A stretch of DNA of 64,000 nt from Halalkalibacter nanhaiisediminis (GCF_007830185.1 NZ_VLKZ01000001.1:62001-126000); one strand, 5' to 3'; positions 43,482-54,362 are shown, counted from the first letter of the stretch. Numbers and translations are program-made. The notes: generated by a model from the letters alone, not told the origin.

Positions 43482-45455
43482 TTAAGCTTTAAAGTGCTTC
43501 AGAAGTTCTTTTAAGTCTTCTGCTAGAGTTTGAAGCTTGACTGCATCTTGAGAAATATGTTCAGCGCTTGCTGATTGCTCCTCGCTTGTTGCACTCACTT
43601 CTTCGCTACTTGCAGAAATTTCTTCTGTGACAGCTGAAATGGATTCCATTTGTTCGCTGATTTTTTGGGCGACTTGCTTTAAGTGATGGACGGAGTCATC
43701 GACGCCTTTATTTTTCTGATTAATTTGATTCACATCTTTTGCAATATCTTTGAACACTTGTGCGACAACTTTAAATGTCTTTGTGCTATCTTCAACCGTT
43801 GTCACACCATCTTGAACAGCGATAACAGCTCGGTTGCTTTCTTCTTGAGTTTCTGAGATAAGCTGGCTAATTTGTTCAACAGATTGAGTCGTTTCATTCG
43901 CTAATTTGCGAACCTCATCCGCAACAACGGCAAAGCCTTTTCCTGATTCCCCTGCTCGCGCTGCTTCAATCGAGGCATTTAATGCAAGAAGATTTGTTTG
44001 CTCAGCAATCTGTGAAATAATGTCAACTACTTTGCCTATCTCCGATGATTTTTGATCAACTTTTTTAATGAGTTCTGATAAATCATGTACGTTTTGATTC
44101 ATTTCGCCCATTTTGGCTACGGCCTTATTCACATGCTGATCGCCATTTATCGAGGCTTGTTTGCTAGCCTCTGTTAATTCTTTCACTTCATGAGTATTTG
44201 AAGCAATCGTTTCAATTTGAAGAGCGATTTCATTTACTTCTTCACTCACCGTGGTAACGGAAGAAGCGACTTCTGAGCTTCCTGAAGCTACCTGCGAAAT
44301 ACTTTCGGCAACTTGTTCAGATGCCTCACGTGTTTCATCACTTGCCTGAACTAAATAATCTGAGGATGTCGCTAGCTGAGCCGATGTATGTTGAATATTG
44401 TTGATCATCTCATTCATCGTATCAGTCATTTTATTAATATCCTTACCGAGTAAAGCAATCTCGTCTTTTCCTTTTAATCTAGCGCGAACGGTGAGATCGC
44501 CTTGCTCGATTTGTTCCGTTACATTGCGTAAATCCTTTAAGCGCTTTGTAATACTTTGTGCGAACAAAACAATGACAACGATCGTTAGAATAGCAGCAGC
44601 GGCTACAACAATTATAACAATATACGTTAAGCTATTGAGCTGTGTAGTTGCTTCTTCACTTGGAACGGTAATAAAAAGGTTCCAATCTGTAGAAGGAATT
44701 TTCTCGTAGAAAGTAAATAGCTCGCCTTCACCTTCTAACACAAATTCAAGCATCTGAGCATTGGACGTTTCAGCGTTATTTTGAGCTTCTGTTAATTCAC
44801 TCACTCCGAAAGCTTCAATATTTTGCTCGGCAACGTATTCGCTGTTTGGGTGACTAATGATAAGCCCGTCATCTTGAGTAACAAAGGCATAGCCAGTCTC
44901 TCCAATCTCAATTCCAGTAACGATTTCATTAAAGGTATCAGTCGTAAATGTACTTGCTCCTAAGCCTATTAGGTTTCCATTTTGATCGTGAAGAGGAACA
45001 GCAACGACGAATGAGCTTTCACCAGTGGAACGACTGAAGATCATATCGGAAATACTTATAGAGGCACCGTTCATAATTTCTTGGAAATACTCTCGATCTG
45101 ATATATTGAATGTTGCTCCTGTCGTCGAAAAGCCATCTCCATTCGTATCCGCAACAAATAGGGCAAGATATTCAGGATATTCTGTCATTTTTTCTTGTAG
45201 GAAACTCATTTGAGTGTCCTCATCCATGCTTCTTAAGTCTGAGGATGTGACCATGTTTTGTAGACGCTCGACATGAGTCATGAAGTAATGGTCAATTTCG
45301 TTTGTGGACATATCAAGCATTAATAGTGCTTCATCTTGGAACGAGTCTGTCAGTAAATTTTTAGATGTGTTATAAACAATTCCAAAACCAACAAGTAATG
45401 TGACTAAAATAAGCGGTAAAAAAGTAAAAAGAAATTTTTGTTTCACAGATTTCAC
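43482..45455 (-). CDS. Methyl-accepting chemotaxis protein (dCache type)
   Basis: 657 residues, GTG start 8 bases after AGGAGG. First membrane segment ~8-28, dCache sensor ~35-275 ([20 protein letters not shown], then [16 protein letters not shown]), second segment ~280-302, HAMP ~303-355, MA domain with [19 protein letters not shown]. Shares architecture, but not sensor sequence, with the receptor at 36270. Ligand unknown. Confidence 0.93.
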   Translation of the reverse strand: MKSVKQKFLFTFLPLILVTLLVGFGIVYNTSKNLLTDSFQDEALLMLDMSTNEIDHYFMTHVERLQNMVTSSDLRSMDEDTQMSFLQEKMTEYPEYLALFVADTNGDGFSTTGATFNISDREYFQEIMNGASISISDMIFSRSTGESSFVVAVPLHDQNGNLIGLGASTFTTDTFNEIVTGIEIGETGYAFVTQDDGLIISHPNSEYVAEQNIEAFGVSELTEAQNNAETSNAQMLEFVLEGEGELFTFYEKIPSTDWNLFITVPSEEATTQLNSLTYIVIIVVAAAAILTIVVIVLFAQSITKRLKDLRNVTEQIEQGDLTVRARLKGKDEIALLGKDINKMTDTMNEMINNIQHTSAQLATSSDYLVQASDETREASEQVAESISQVASGSSEVASSVTTVSEEVNEIALQIETIASNTHEVKELTEASKQASINGDQHVNKAVAKMGEMNQNVHDLSELIKKVDQKSSEIGKVVDIISQIAEQTNLLALNASIEAARAGESGKGFAVVADEVRKLANETTQSVEQISQLISETQEESNRAVIAVQDGVTTVEDSTKTFKVVAQVFKDIAKDVNQINQKNKGVDDSVHHLKQVAQKISEQMESISAVTEEISASSEEVSATSEEQSASAEHISQDAVKLQTLAEDLKELLKHFKA

Positions 45456-46038
45456 TGATTGGACCTCCTAAAAATATCCATCTAACGTTAAGGAATGCTA
45501 TTATTGTGATTCGATATGCTCACCTCTACTTTTGTCGCACTCCTTCTATATATCATTGTAACTATTTGACTTAATTGAGAGTACATGAATGCGACAATAT
45601 TCGCAAATTAAAATAGTATAAATTTAGCAACAATACTGAATGCTTTTTTTCGTATTAGTTTGACTAAAAAACAAATAAAACGTTTACATATAAAATGTGA
45701 CAGTTGAGTGAAGGAAATGATTTGGAAGTATTTATGGTTATGTTTCAATTAAAATTAGAAATAGAAAAAGGCGAATTATTTCTAAATTTTTCTAATAATA
45801 GAAAATACTATCGTCATTAAAGTGATCAGTAAATTTCACATAATTTAATCAATAATTCATGACCTAAAAAGAAGAAGAGAACGATATAATAGAGAAGAGG
45901 TTTCTATGTAAGTGTAATTCTTTTAAAATAGGGATACACATTTGCAGTGTAAGGCTATTTTTAATAAAATATGTAAGTAAGCGGATGTAATAGTCTAAGA
46001 AATGTCTTAATCGGCTTTTCAAAAGAGGGGGACCGCGA
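45456..46038. other. Non-coding stretch between chemoreceptor and ytvI-like gene
   Basis: About 580 A+T-rich bases between divergent genes. No clear sigma-D promoter (TAAA-N15-GCCGATAT) was found for the chemoreceptor. TTGACT at 45660 and TTTACATATAAAAT at 45684 are possible promoter parts. GAAAAAGG/TTTCTAAATTTTTC-type short repeats are seen but no gene is supported. Confidence 0.35.
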
Positions 46039-47103
46039 TTGTCTAAACATACTGTACTAAGAAAAGGAATGATTGCTCTTGCCTTTCTGGTAATAGGGAT
46101 CATTCTTTACATATATTCCGCTCTCTTTATGCCTATTTTATTGGCATTGTTTACGGCCCTTATGTTTGAACCATTTGTAAAGCTCCTGCAAAAGTACATG
46201 AAAACGGAGAAACGGTTAGGTGCTGTAATAATTGTTTTCACGTCGTTTGTTATTGTGACAGGCTATACAATTTATGTGACGATGACGACACTTATCAATC
46301 AATTTGTGAATTTTATTTATCAGCTACCACACTATGTAATTGAGATTCAATTATTTGTCAATCAGTTTATTGATGATTTTAATGTGTTGATTAGTGATAT
46401 TCCGCAGAAGCATTTGCTTGTTCAAGAGCTGGAAAATCAGAGCCAGATGCTAACGGACCAGGCATCAGATGCAGCGCAGAATGTGATTCCAATTTTGGCT
46501 TCTTGGATACAGTCGATTCCTGATTTGATTGTCGTTACATTGATTTTCTTGATTACGTTGTTTCTGATCAGTCTTGATTTACCTCGTTTGACTAAGATGT
46601 TTTATGGTTTCTTTAAGGAAGAAACAGCGGTAAAAATTCAGTATGTCACGAAACGTTTAGGAAAAGTCTTTTTGGGCTATTGGAAGGCACAGTTTTTTTT
46701 AAGCATTTTAATCTTAGTGCTTTCCTACATCGGATTACTATTTATTGTTCCTGAACATGCACTGCTCATGTCTGTTGTCATTTGGGTCGTTGATATTATT
46801 CCATTATATGTTGGGCCTGCCTTGGTGCTTGTCCCTTGGGCCATTTATGTCTTTATTGTAGGGGAGGCAGCAATAGGTCTTTGGTTACTCGTCTTAGCAG
46901 CGGTTCTCCTTATCATTCGAAGAATACTAGAGCCAAAGGTGATGGGAGATCAAATGGGACTCTCTGCACTCGCTACCGTACTCTCAATGTATTTTGGATT
47001 ATACTTTCTCGGAATAATGGGATTAATTCTTGGACCGTTCGTTATTATTGCTTTTAAATCAGCTATGGAAGCAGAACTGTTCAAGTTTTCTTTTAAGATT
47101 TAA
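46039..47103 (+). CDS. ytvI: AI-2E/PerM family membrane protein, YtvI-like
   Basis: 354 residues, TTG start after GAGGGGG. Seven to eight membrane segments, with the long amphipathic region (~95-160) between the third and fourth spans that marks the PerM/AI-2E exporter family. The C-terminal RRILEPKVMGDQMGLSALAT and GIMGLILGPFVII are family signatures. Closest by feel to the sporulation protein YtvI of Bacillus; other family members (YueF, YrrI, YubA) are alternatives. Confidence 0.75.
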   Translation: MSKHTVLRKGMIALAFLVIGIILYIYSALFMPILLALFTALMFEPFVKLLQKYMKTEKRLGAVIIVFTSFVIVTGYTIYVTMTTLINQFVNFIYQLPHYVIEIQLFVNQFIDDFNVLISDIPQKHLLVQELENQSQMLTDQASDAAQNVIPILASWIQSIPDLIVVTLIFLITLFLISLDLPRLTKMFYGFFKEETAVKIQYVTKRLGKVFLGYWKAQFFLSILILVLSYIGLLFIVPEHALLMSVVIWVVDIIPLYVGPALVLVPWAIYVFIVGEAAIGLWLLVLAAVLLIIRRILEPKVMGDQMGLSALATVLSMYFGLYFLGIMGLILGPFVIIAFKSAMEAELFKFSFKI

Positions 47104-47127
47104 GACGATGTGATCGAATATGAAAAA

Positions 47128-47164
47128 ATAGGAGCTCTTCTAAGACGATTAGAAGAGCTCCTAT
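47128..47164. terminator. Terminator between ytvI-like and DedA genes
   Basis: Two perfect 16-base arms (47128-47143 and 47149-47164) around a 5-base loop. The U-tract is better on the minus strand (TATTTTTT), so it chiefly serves the DedA gene. Confidence 0.8.
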
Positions 47165-47195
47165 TACGTGATTGAGCCGATAAAACAATCATTTT

Positions 47196-47810
47196 TTACT
47201 TTTTCCGAACAGTAGATACTGAATTCTTCGCTATATATTTTTTAAATAGGAAATAGAACAGGATCAGGATGATAAGGATAATCGAAATCGGAAGCATGTA
47301 AGTCTTTACTAACGGTCCGACTTGCTCCCAGTGTGGGCCAAACATATAGCCTAAGTAAATATAGATAGACGTTATAGGGAGCATAGCAAGAAAGGTGTAG
47401 ATGGAAAACTTCCATACATTCATTTTTGCTATCCCGCATGGAATTGAAATAGCCGTTCGTACTCCAGGTAAAAATCGAGCGAAGAAAGCAACGCTTGCCC
47501 CATGTTTTTCAAAAAATCGATCGGATGCCTCAATATGTTTTTCTTTGATCAAAAAGAACTTTCCATATTTAACAATCATCGGTCGGCCGCCGTAACGTCC
47601 TAAAGCATAAAGAGTAAGGGGGCCAAAAGTACCTCCGATTGTTCCTGCAAGTATTGCAAGGGTTAGTCTCATATCCCCTTGATAAACCCAGTAGCCGACG
47701 AGGGGAAGAACTAGTTCAGCAGGAACAAATTCTAAAGTAAGAGCTAGGACGACACCTAGGTAAGATAGTTGTTTAAACGATTCAATTAAGAGGAGTATAA
47801 ATTGCTCCAT
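47196..47810 (-). CDS. DedA-family membrane protein
   Basis: 204 residues. The SNARE-associated/DedA domain is seen in EFVPAELVLPLVGYWVYQG, GTIGGTFGPLTLYALGRYGG and FARFLPGVRTAISIPCGIAK, with membrane re-entrant features typical of the family. Members such as UptA (YngC) recycle undecaprenyl phosphate; others affect membrane energetics and phospholipids. Which subgroup this belongs to is uncertain. Confidence 0.88.
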   Translation of the reverse strand: MEQFILLLIESFKQLSYLGVVLALTLEFVPAELVLPLVGYWVYQGDMRLTLAILAGTIGGTFGPLTLYALGRYGGRPMIVKYGKFFLIKEKHIEASDRFFEKHGASVAFFARFLPGVRTAISIPCGIAKMNVWKFSIYTFLAMLPITSIYIYLGYMFGPHWEQVGPLVKTYMLPISIILIILILFYFLFKKYIAKNSVSTVRKK

Positions 47811-48034
47811 TTGTCATACCTCCCATAACACTCTGTTTTATTTATACTGTACGTGTGTTTACGCTTGGACTTCAAAAAAAGATATTCGAACTTTCCTATT
47901 ATAACGAATCAGTTTAGTTGTTGGAAAGGAACAATTTTATGAAGATTATGGCGATAAGTATATTCAGCTAATTATAATCTAACTTGTCTTACTTTATGCG
48001 AATGGCATCATTTTATCTGTTTTAAAAACACAGT

Positions 48035-48071
48035 AAAAAGGACCCCCATTCAGAGTATGAGGATCCTTTTT
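48035..48071. terminator. Terminator of the metal-binding lipoprotein gene
   Basis: AAAAAGGACCCCCAT pairs imperfectly with ATGAGGATCCTTTTT; the arms suit both strands. Confidence 0.7.
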
Positions 48072-48076
48072 CTCAT

Positions 48077-49075
48077 TTAATTAAGTACGGTTTTCAATGT
48101 TTCAATGTTTTTTCTCATTAAACTAAAATAGTCCTCACCAGCTGCAATCTCTTCATCACGCAGATTTTCAAGATTATAAAGATAAAGAGCTTCTGCACCG
48201 ATCTCTTCTTTAAACATTTCGGCTGTCTGAATGGAATAGTTACGTTCAAAGAGAATGTGCTGAATATCGTGAGCTTTTGTAAATGTCATTAATTCCTGTA
48301 TCTGCTTTTGAGAAGGCTCATTTGTCGGGGTAAATCCAGTGATTGATACTTGTTTGAGATCATAGCGTTCAGCCCAATATGTGTATCCTGCATGGGCAAC
48401 GAGAATTTGATTACGCTTCGTATCTGACGTCGCTTCTGTAAATTCAGCATCGAGTGTCTCTAAATCAGCTTGGAGCTGTTCAAAGTTATTTTGGAAAAAC
48501 TCTTGTTCTTCTGGATAAAGCTCGGTTAGTCCATTTTTAATGTTTTCCGCAAGTTGAATCGAGCGAATTGGATCAATCCAGACATGTGGATCTTGATCAC
48601 CATGGGTATGGCTATGTTCCTCTTCGTGGCTGTGACTATGACTGTGCTCAAGCGCATGGTCGTCATCTCCTTCAATAAAAGCGACACCTTGTGAAGCCTC
48701 TATCATAAAAATCTCTTCATCACGAAGGCTGTTCTTTAGGGAATCAACAAACCCTTCCATACCACTACCGCTATAAACAAAGGCATCGCTTTCGGCGACT
48801 TCAATCATTTCTCTAATGGTTGGTTCATATGTGTGGGCATCTACGCCGACTGGAATCATATTCGTTACTTGAACATGGGGGCCACCTATTTTTTCGATGA
48901 AATCTTGTAGGGCAAAGACCGTCGTATAAATATGTAGAGGCTCCTCCACGCTTTCAACGGCAACTTGTGTTGTCGAGGCTTGTTCATTTGTAGATTCATT
49001 TTGGTCTGAAGAAGTACCACAAGCCGTTACTATAAGGAGTGTCCCGATTATTAATAATAATAGCTTAGTATTCAT
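48077..49075 (-). CDS. Zinc/manganese-type ABC substrate-binding lipoprotein
   Basis: 332 residues from the ATG at 49075 (CAGGAG ahead). Lipoprotein signal with lipobox LLIVTAC. Cluster A-I fold: IPVGVDAHTYEPTIREM gives the first His ligand; a His-rich loop (HALEHSHSHSHEEEHSHTHG, ~145-165) is typical of zinc binders such as ZnuA/AdcA; later ligands are in DPHVWIDPI and VAHAGYTYWAERY. No ABC permease or ATPase gene is adjacent; the partner must be encoded elsewhere. It lies 27 bases downstream of ureD on the same strand, so it may be co-transcribed with urease. Confidence 0.87.
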   Translation of the reverse strand: MNTKLLLLIIGTLLIVTACGTSSDQNESTNEQASTTQVAVESVEEPLHIYTTVFALQDFIEKIGGPHVQVTNMIPVGVDAHTYEPTIREMIEVAESDAFVYSGSGMEGFVDSLKNSLRDEEIFMIEASQGVAFIEGDDDHALEHSHSHSHEEEHSHTHGDQDPHVWIDPIRSIQLAENIKNGLTELYPEEQEFFQNNFEQLQADLETLDAEFTEATSDTKRNQILVAHAGYTYWAERYDLKQVSITGFTPTNEPSQKQIQELMTFTKAHDIQHILFERNYSIQTAEMFKEEIGAEALYLYNLENLRDEEIAAGEDYFSLMRKNIETLKTVLN

Positions 49076-49102
49076 TATGTTCAATCTCCTGTTCTATTTA
49101 GC

Positions 49103-49903
49103 TCAAGATGTCATTAGGTTAAAAAAGGTATTCATTTCTTCTTTTAACAGGCACAGATCATTGCTTAACCAGCGAGCATGAAGACCAATTGGGTCAAGAG
49201 AGGTAACAGCAGAGCGAATCTCACGGTTTGATTGCATCTTTTTTTGAATTTCATGCAAGGGTTGACCAAGTGTTGGTGAGATAAACCAACAGCTCCCGTA
49301 GTAAGCAAAATCATCTAGTATTCCAAGAGAACGGATTGGAATTGTTAACGGCTGTAGTTTAAGACGATCATAAGCCAGTTGTTTGCCTGCATAAACAATC
49401 GACATTTTTGAATCAATTGATTCATATTGAAACTTTTCGTTATGCTTTTCTCGTCCTGGAGAGAGAATATCAGCATAATAAAAAGTGGAACTAGCGTCGA
49501 CTGAAATGTTAATAATTTGCTTAAAGCGTGAATTGGCGAAAGGGATCGTCGTTTCTGGGTGCCAATAAAGGCTGCTATTATCGCTAATAGTAAGATCAAT
49601 GGTTTGCAGACTTAATTCACCATCAAGTCGTGCTGGATAGATTTTTGTAGAGGATTGTGGAATTAAGTTAACAGTGGAAGAAGAGGAGGCGGTAATGGAA
49701 ATATCATTCCGATCACCGCTTGCAATTCCGCCAGATGTATCAACAAGATAGACAGTAGCTACATCATCACCATGTGTATAGAGAACTCGACTTGATTTTA
49801 ATGGAGGCTGTTGGTAACAGCTAATCATTCTCGTTTTCCCTCGCTGTTTTGTAAAGGAGAGTTCAAGTTTTCCTTGAAGTGTTTGATAAAGAGCTGTTTT
49901 CAT
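49103..49903 (-). CDS. ureD: Urease accessory protein UreD (UreH)
   Basis: 266 residues from the ATG at 49901-49903, which overlaps the ureG stop (TAATG). Family features: LVDTSGGIASGDR near residue 60, STKIYPARLDGE and WHPETTIPFANSRFKQ. UreD binds apo-urease and recruits UreF and UreG. The last accessory gene of the operon. Confidence 0.93.
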   Translation of the reverse strand: MKTALYQTLQGKLELSFTKQRGKTRMISCYQQPPLKSSRVLYTHGDDVATVYLVDTSGGIASGDRNDISITASSSSTVNLIPQSSTKIYPARLDGELSLQTIDLTISDNSSLYWHPETTIPFANSRFKQIINISVDASSTFYYADILSPGREKHNEKFQYESIDSKMSIVYAGKQLAYDRLKLQPLTIPIRSLGILDDFAYYGSCWFISPTLGQPLHEIQKKMQSNREIRSAVTSLDPIGLHARWLSNDLCLLKEEMNTFFNLMTS

Positions 49904-50532
49904 TAAACATTCGACTCCACATGCTCGAAATCCTCTAAAAGCAGCTGTGTTTGAATCCATTTAATTACTTGGTCAATACCTATTTCTTTTTTTTGATTTG
50001 TAAAAACAAATGGGCGTTCTCCTCTAGCTTGGCTAGCATCAGATTTCATTAAATCTAGATCAACTCCCACATACGGAGCCAGGTCAATTTTGTTAATGAC
50101 AAGGAGGTCTGAGCGAGTGACACCTGGTCCACCTTTACGTGGGATATCTTGTCCTTCTGCCACATCAATCACGTAAATAAATCCATCTACTAGCTCTGGG
50201 CTAAATGTTGCGGATAAATTGTCGCCGCCACTTTCAACGAAGATGATATCTAAGTTGGAAAAACGTTGTTTAAGCTCATTGATCGCTTCAAAGTTCATCG
50301 AGGCATCTTCACGAATGGCTGTATGCGGACATCCGCCCGTTTCAACTCCGATAATCCGATCTGGCTCAAGTACCCCGTGAGTGGTTAAAAATTGCGCATC
50401 TTCCTTTGTGTAAATATCATTCGTTATAACGGCAAGCTCATAATCCTTATGTAAGGCTCTAGTTAACCGCTCGATTAAAGCTGTTTTGCCTGATCCAACA
50501 GGTCCTCCAATTCCGATACGTACAGGTTTCAT
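49903..50532 (-). CDS. ureG: Urease accessory GTPase UreG
   Basis: 209 residues, AAAGGGG upstream. P-loop [15 protein letters not shown], Cys-Pro-His nickel motif [11 protein letters not shown], Glu-Ser-Gly-Gly switch [13 protein letters not shown] and guanine-specificity NKIDLAP. It delivers nickel during urease activation. Confidence 0.97.
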   Translation of the reverse strand: MKPVRIGIGGPVGSGKTALIERLTRALHKDYELAVITNDIYTKEDAQFLTTHGVLEPDRIIGVETGGCPHTAIREDASMNFEAINELKQRFSNLDIIFVESGGDNLSATFSPELVDGFIYVIDVAEGQDIPRKGGPGVTRSDLLVINKIDLAPYVGVDLDLMKSDASQARGERPFVFTNQKKEIGIDQVIKWIQTQLLLEDFEHVESNV

Positions 50533-50561
50533 CTTAAATACCCCTTTCTAGTTATAGAGCT

Positions 50562-51248
50562 CTATGAAATAAAAAGACGAGAAAATAAAAATTCATGTTC
50601 CATTGAAGCAAGTTCAATCCCTATGGCTTGGTTCGATACATCATCAAGAGTTCGATCGATAATGAGAGCGGCTACCTGCTCGCAATCGCTGAGGATCTCT
50701 TTAATAGCATGAACGCCAGTCGTTTGTCCAAGAGGAACAGCACGGACAGCATTATGAATCAGGCTAGCGATTGATGAATACAGGAAACTACTAAGTGCTA
50801 CATCGAGAGACAGCCCCTGAGTATAGGCATAAATCCCGTACGAAATAGCATGATGCCCATAAGCTTTTTGTTCTTTTACAGCCTTTTTCCATTCAGTTAG
50901 AAGAGCAGAGGAGCAGAGTGGTTCGACCGTTTCAAGAAACTGCCTACCCATTTTGAGGCTACCTTGACGGGACTCTTTTGCTAGCTTCTGAGCGTGGCAA
51001 AATGAATCGAGCTCATATAAATCCAAAAGAGAAGAGGAGTGAGCTAACGACTGCCACGCTTCCTTTACGAAAATACCATCTCCGAATCCGATGTTTTCAT
51101 GAAGGTATGTTCGGCAATAAGTAAGAAGGGTTTCTTTGTTAAACACTTTCTCCTTTTGAATATAGGTTTCCATCCCAAATGAGTGGGTGTAGGCACCAAT
51201 TGGAAAAGCAGAATCATGAATGTGCATGAGCTGCAGAAGCTGGCTCAT
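50562..51248 (-). CDS. ureF: Urease accessory protein UreF
   Basis: 228 residues from the ATG at 51248, which lies inside the 3' end of ureE in another frame; the open frame extends 43 codons further but with no family likeness. HDSAFPIGAYTHSFGMETYI is the UreF signature. The overlap means ureE and ureF are translated together. Confidence 0.92.
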   Translation of the reverse strand: MSQLLQLMHIHDSAFPIGAYTHSFGMETYIQKEKVFNKETLLTYCRTYLHENIGFGDGIFVKEAWQSLAHSSSLLDLYELDSFCHAQKLAKESRQGSLKMGRQFLETVEPLCSSALLTEWKKAVKEQKAYGHHAISYGIYAYTQGLSLDVALSSFLYSSIASLIHNAVRAVPLGQTTGVHAIKEILSDCEQVAALIIDRTLDDVSNQAIGIELASMEHEFLFSRLFIS

Positions 51249-51696
51249 CTTTATCGTGATGGTGGTGTCCTTTGTATTTGAATGGTTGGTTGAAGCGTTT
51301 TTCTGTTTGTACATAAGGAACCCCCGTTTCGTGAAAAATAACTTCAAGCGTTTTGTCATAGCGGACGATGATTTCATTGTTTTCTAGAATACAAGGGGTG
51401 TGGCGATTTCCAAGCTCAAATGCCACTTTGCCCATATCGTGCATCGATTTTGGTTGAATCACATAAGCAGGTTCTAATTTTGTTCGAATGGCGATCGTAC
51501 ATCCTGGTTCATGAAAGAGAATGTCTCCAGATGTTAGACCTTGTTCGTCTAATACAATCGCGATCTCGCGTCCTTTATCCGTCTTTTTACGGAGAATTCG
51601 TTTATTTAGTTCCTCCCAATCCAATTCGACCCACTCAATCATTGTTACCTCGTGTTTAAAAGACTCTAAATGACCAATTACTTGTTTTATATGCAT
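51214..51696 (-). CDS. ureE: Urease nickel metallochaperone UreE
   Basis: 160 residues. N-terminal peptide-binding domain, C-terminal metal domain with GNRHTPCILENNEI (the conserved His) and a His-rich tail (KGHHHHDKDEPASAAHAHS). It carries nickel to UreG. Confidence 0.95.
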   Translation of the reverse strand: MHIKQVIGHLESFKHEVTMIEWVELDWEELNKRILRKKTDKGREIAIVLDEQGLTSGDILFHEPGCTIAIRTKLEPAYVIQPKSMHDMGKVAFELGNRHTPCILENNEIIVRYDKTLEVIFHETGVPYVQTEKRFNQPFKYKGHHHHDKDEPASAAHAHS

Positions 51697-51711
51697 AATT
51701 TCCTGCCTCCT

Positions 51712-53427
51712 TTAAAATAAAAAATAGCGCTGCGCCATTGCGACTGTATCAAAAGGTTCACACGTTACTAGCTCTCCGTCTACCTTCACTTCATATGTTT
51801 CAGGATGAACATCTATCTCAGGCGTTGCATCGTTTAATTTCATCGATGCTTTACTAATCGTTCGGCAATCTTTTACTATTCCGATTTGCTTCTGTAACCC
51901 TAGTTGCTCATGGACCTTTTTGTCAAAGGCTGATTGAGATAAAAAGGTTAAACTTGTTGAATGCTTTGCCTTTCCGAAACTAGCAAACATTGGGCGCTGC
52001 AATACAGGCTGAGGAGTTGGTATAGACGCATTCGGATCTCCCATTTGTGCGTGTGCAATAAGTCCACCCTTAAGGATAATTTCTGGCTTTACTCCAAAAA
52101 AACGCGGGTCCCAAAGCACAATATCGGCTAATTTGCCAACTTCAATCGATCCGACTTCATGACTAATCCCATGTGTAATCGCAGGATTGATCGTGTATTT
52201 TGCAATGTATCTTTTAATACGATGATTATCATGTTCTCCTGCCGCGTCCTCGTTAAGTGGTCCAAATTGTTTTTTCATCTTATCTGCTGTTTGCCATGTT
52301 CGCATAATCACTTCACCAACTCGACCCATGGCTTGAGAATCTGATGAAATCATGCTTATAATACCTAGATCATGAAAGCGATCTTCTGCAGCAATCGTCT
52401 CAGGACGAATGCGAGAATCAGCAAAAGCAACATCTTCGGGTACTTTCGGATCAAGATGATGACAAACCATTAACATGTCAAGATGTTCATCAATTGTGTT
52501 TATCGTAAAAGGACGAGTTGGGTTTGTTGAAGATGGTAATATATTTGCTAATCCTGCAATCTTAATAATATCTGGAGCATGTCCGCCTCCTGCGCCCTCG
52601 GTATGATATGTATGTATCACTCGGCCCCCGATGGCTGCTACTGTATCTTCTAGAAACCCAGCCTCGTTTAAGGTATCTGTGTGAATGGCAACTTGAACGT
52701 CCATTTCATCCGCGACATCTAGACATGTACGAATGGTAGCAGGAGTCGTTCCCCAGTCTTCATGTAGCTTTAAGCCAATGGCACCAGCATCAATTTGTTC
52801 TCGCAGTGGAGCATGAGTTGCGCCATTGCCCTTACCGAGAAAGCCTATATTAACAGGAAAAGAATCAGCTGCTTCTAGCATGCGGTGAATATTCCAAGAA
52901 CCTGGTGTACAAGTCGTGGCGTTTGTCCCCGTTGCAGGTCCTGTGCCACCACCAATCATGGTTGTCACACCAGAAGAAATGGCTGTTTCAATTTGCTGCG
53001 GGCTAATAAAGTGGATATGGGCATCAATTCCTCCGGCAGTAACGATTAATCCTTCTGCAGCAATCGCTTCCGTACTCGGACCGACAATCATATTTTCATT
53101 GACACCATCCATGACTAATGGATTACCACCTTTACCAATCCCGATGATTCGTCCATCTTTTATACCGATATCAGCTTTAATTATCCCCGTGTAATCAATG
53201 ATCGTTGCATTTGTAATAATCAAATCAAGAACACCTTCATCACGGGAATGGACGCCGCTTTGCCCCATTCCATCACGAAGGACTTTGCCACCACCAAACT
53301 TACACTCATCACCATAAATCGTATAATCCTGTTCTACTTCTAGCCAAAGCTCCGTATCTGCGAGTCTTACTTTGTCACCAACGGACGGTCCATATAATGC
53401 TGCATATTGGGCACGAGAAAGTTTCAT
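51712..53427 (-). CDS. ureC: Urease alpha subunit
   Basis: 571 residues. Nickel ligands in [14 protein letters not shown], the carbamylated Lys in [12 protein letters not shown], further His residues in [11 protein letters not shown] and [16 protein letters not shown], flap Cys-His in VCHHLDPKV, and the Asp ligand in SSDSQAMGR. Full length, and all catalytic residues are present, so the enzyme should be active. Its start overlaps the ureB stop by 4 bases (ATGA). Confidence 0.98.
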   Translation of the reverse strand: MKLSRAQYAALYGPSVGDKVRLADTELWLEVEQDYTIYGDECKFGGGKVLRDGMGQSGVHSRDEGVLDLIITNATIIDYTGIIKADIGIKDGRIIGIGKGGNPLVMDGVNENMIVGPSTEAIAAEGLIVTAGGIDAHIHFISPQQIETAISSGVTTMIGGGTGPATGTNATTCTPGSWNIHRMLEAADSFPVNIGFLGKGNGATHAPLREQIDAGAIGLKLHEDWGTTPATIRTCLDVADEMDVQVAIHTDTLNEAGFLEDTVAAIGGRVIHTYHTEGAGGGHAPDIIKIAGLANILPSSTNPTRPFTINTIDEHLDMLMVCHHLDPKVPEDVAFADSRIRPETIAAEDRFHDLGIISMISSDSQAMGRVGEVIMRTWQTADKMKKQFGPLNEDAAGEHDNHRIKRYIAKYTINPAITHGISHEVGSIEVGKLADIVLWDPRFFGVKPEIILKGGLIAHAQMGDPNASIPTPQPVLQRPMFASFGKAKHSTSLTFLSQSAFDKKVHEQLGLQKQIGIVKDCRTISKASMKLNDATPEIDVHPETYEVKVDGELVTCEPFDTVAMAQRYFLF

Positions 53428-53795
53428 AAAGACTCACCGCCTTTAAAGCGTTGCTTGGCAACTAGCTGTTGAAACATAGGTTTTTGCTCGCTTAATGCAC
53501 CTTCTGTTAACCCGTTTAAACCATATATCTCTTTTGTCCCACCAAATTCAACAAGCTCAACGATTTTTTCCTCGCCAGGCTCAAAACGTACCGCGGTACC
53601 TGCCGCAATATTGAGTCGCATACCATAAGCATCGTTGCGTTTAAAATCAAGATCTTTATTCACTTCTGCAAAATGATAATGTGAGCCTACTTGAATCGGA
53701 CGATCGCCTGTGTTTGCTACACGTAAGGAGAGAGTTTTACGTCCCTCATTTAAGATAATGTCGCCTTTTGCAGCTTTCACTTCTCCTGGTATCAA
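53424..53795 (-). CDS. ureB: Urease beta subunit
   Basis: 123 residues starting [20 protein letters not shown], with [17 protein letters not shown] and [19 protein letters not shown], typical of separate beta subunits in Gram-positives. Confidence 0.97.
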   Translation of the reverse strand: MIPGEVKAAKGDIILNEGRKTLSLRVANTGDRPIQVGSHYHFAEVNKDLDFKRNDAYGMRLNIAAGTAVRFEPGEEKIVELVEFGGTKEIYGLNGLTEGALSEQKPMFQQLVAKQRFKGGESL

Positions 53796-53806
53796 CTGTA
53801 TCCCTC

Positions 53807-54109
53807 CTACTGAATTGGATCATGAATCGTAACTAATTTTGTTCCATCAGGAAAGGTCGCCTCTACTTGAATATGATCAAGCATTTCAGGAATCCCTACC
53901 ATGACGTCCTCAGCTGTTAAGACATGTTTCCCGTCCTTCATAAGGGTGGCAACAGACTTACCTTCACGAGCACCTTCAAGAACAAAACAGCTTAAGATCG
54001 CTACGGCTTCTGGATAATTTAACTTTATTCCTTTTTCTTTTCGTTGTTTTGCGAGTTCACCAGCCATGAAAAGAAAGAGCTTTTCTTTTTCAATTGGATT
54101 TAATTTCAA
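53807..54109 (-). CDS. ureA: Urease gamma subunit
   Basis: 100 residues, TTG start after GAGGTGAAC. The family block [20 protein letters not shown] and the end [15 protein letters not shown] are complete. First gene of the operon. Confidence 0.97.
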   Translation of the reverse strand: MKLNPIEKEKLFLFMAGELAKQRKEKGIKLNYPEAVAILSCFVLEGAREGKSVATLMKDGKHVLTAEDVMVGIPEMLDHIQVEATFPDGTKLVTIHDPIQ

Positions 54110-54205
54110 TGATGTTCACCTCACATTCGATGTAAGCTTTTTGGCCTGAATATTCAAAAAACACAAGAAAAATGTATCGTGTTGACTAAGGAAGCTCAAG
54201 GACCT

Positions 54206-54222
54206 TGTTATATTTTCTTACA
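54206..54222 (-). promoter_or_regulatory. GlnR/TnrA-type box upstream of urease
   Basis: Minus strand reads TGTAAGAAAATATAACA, an exact match to TGTNAN7TNACA. A TACATT -10-like element lies 29 bases downstream, which places the box centre near -50. That is where TnrA activates promoters in B. subtilis. Confidence 0.7.
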
Positions 54223-54307
54223 ATAAAATTGAAAAAAGGGTGATAAGTGGAGAAAGGTGTTGTGGTGGTTTCGATATACGTTTTTCTTCATAACCATTCA
54301 TTTGATG

Positions 54308-54362
54308 TTAAGAAATTCTTAAGAATGATGCTAAATGAATGTTAAGATTTGCCTATTATACT
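54308..54362 (+). promoter_or_regulatory. Direct repeats and -10 element of a lost response-regulator gene
   Basis: TTAAGA at 54308, 54319 and 54342, with CTAAAT at 54331, gives an 11-12-base periodic array like the direct repeats bound by PhoP/OmpR-type regulators. A TATACT -10 (54357-54362) follows. It drives the fragment below and, through it, the glycosylase. Confidence 0.5.

Noticed and set aside
45456-45560. Sigma-D promoter for the chemoreceptor
   Set aside because: No TAAA-N15-GCCGATAT match could be found on the minus strand; the same holds for the receptor at 36270.
45864-46103. 79-codon minus-strand frame
   Set aside because: Overlaps the start and ribosome binding site of the YtvI-like gene and has no site of its own.
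49103-54109. Nickel transporter gene within the urease cluster
   Set aside because: All frames between ureA and ureD are structural or accessory urease genes; no UreH/UreI, NikABCDE or HoxN-like frame is present.
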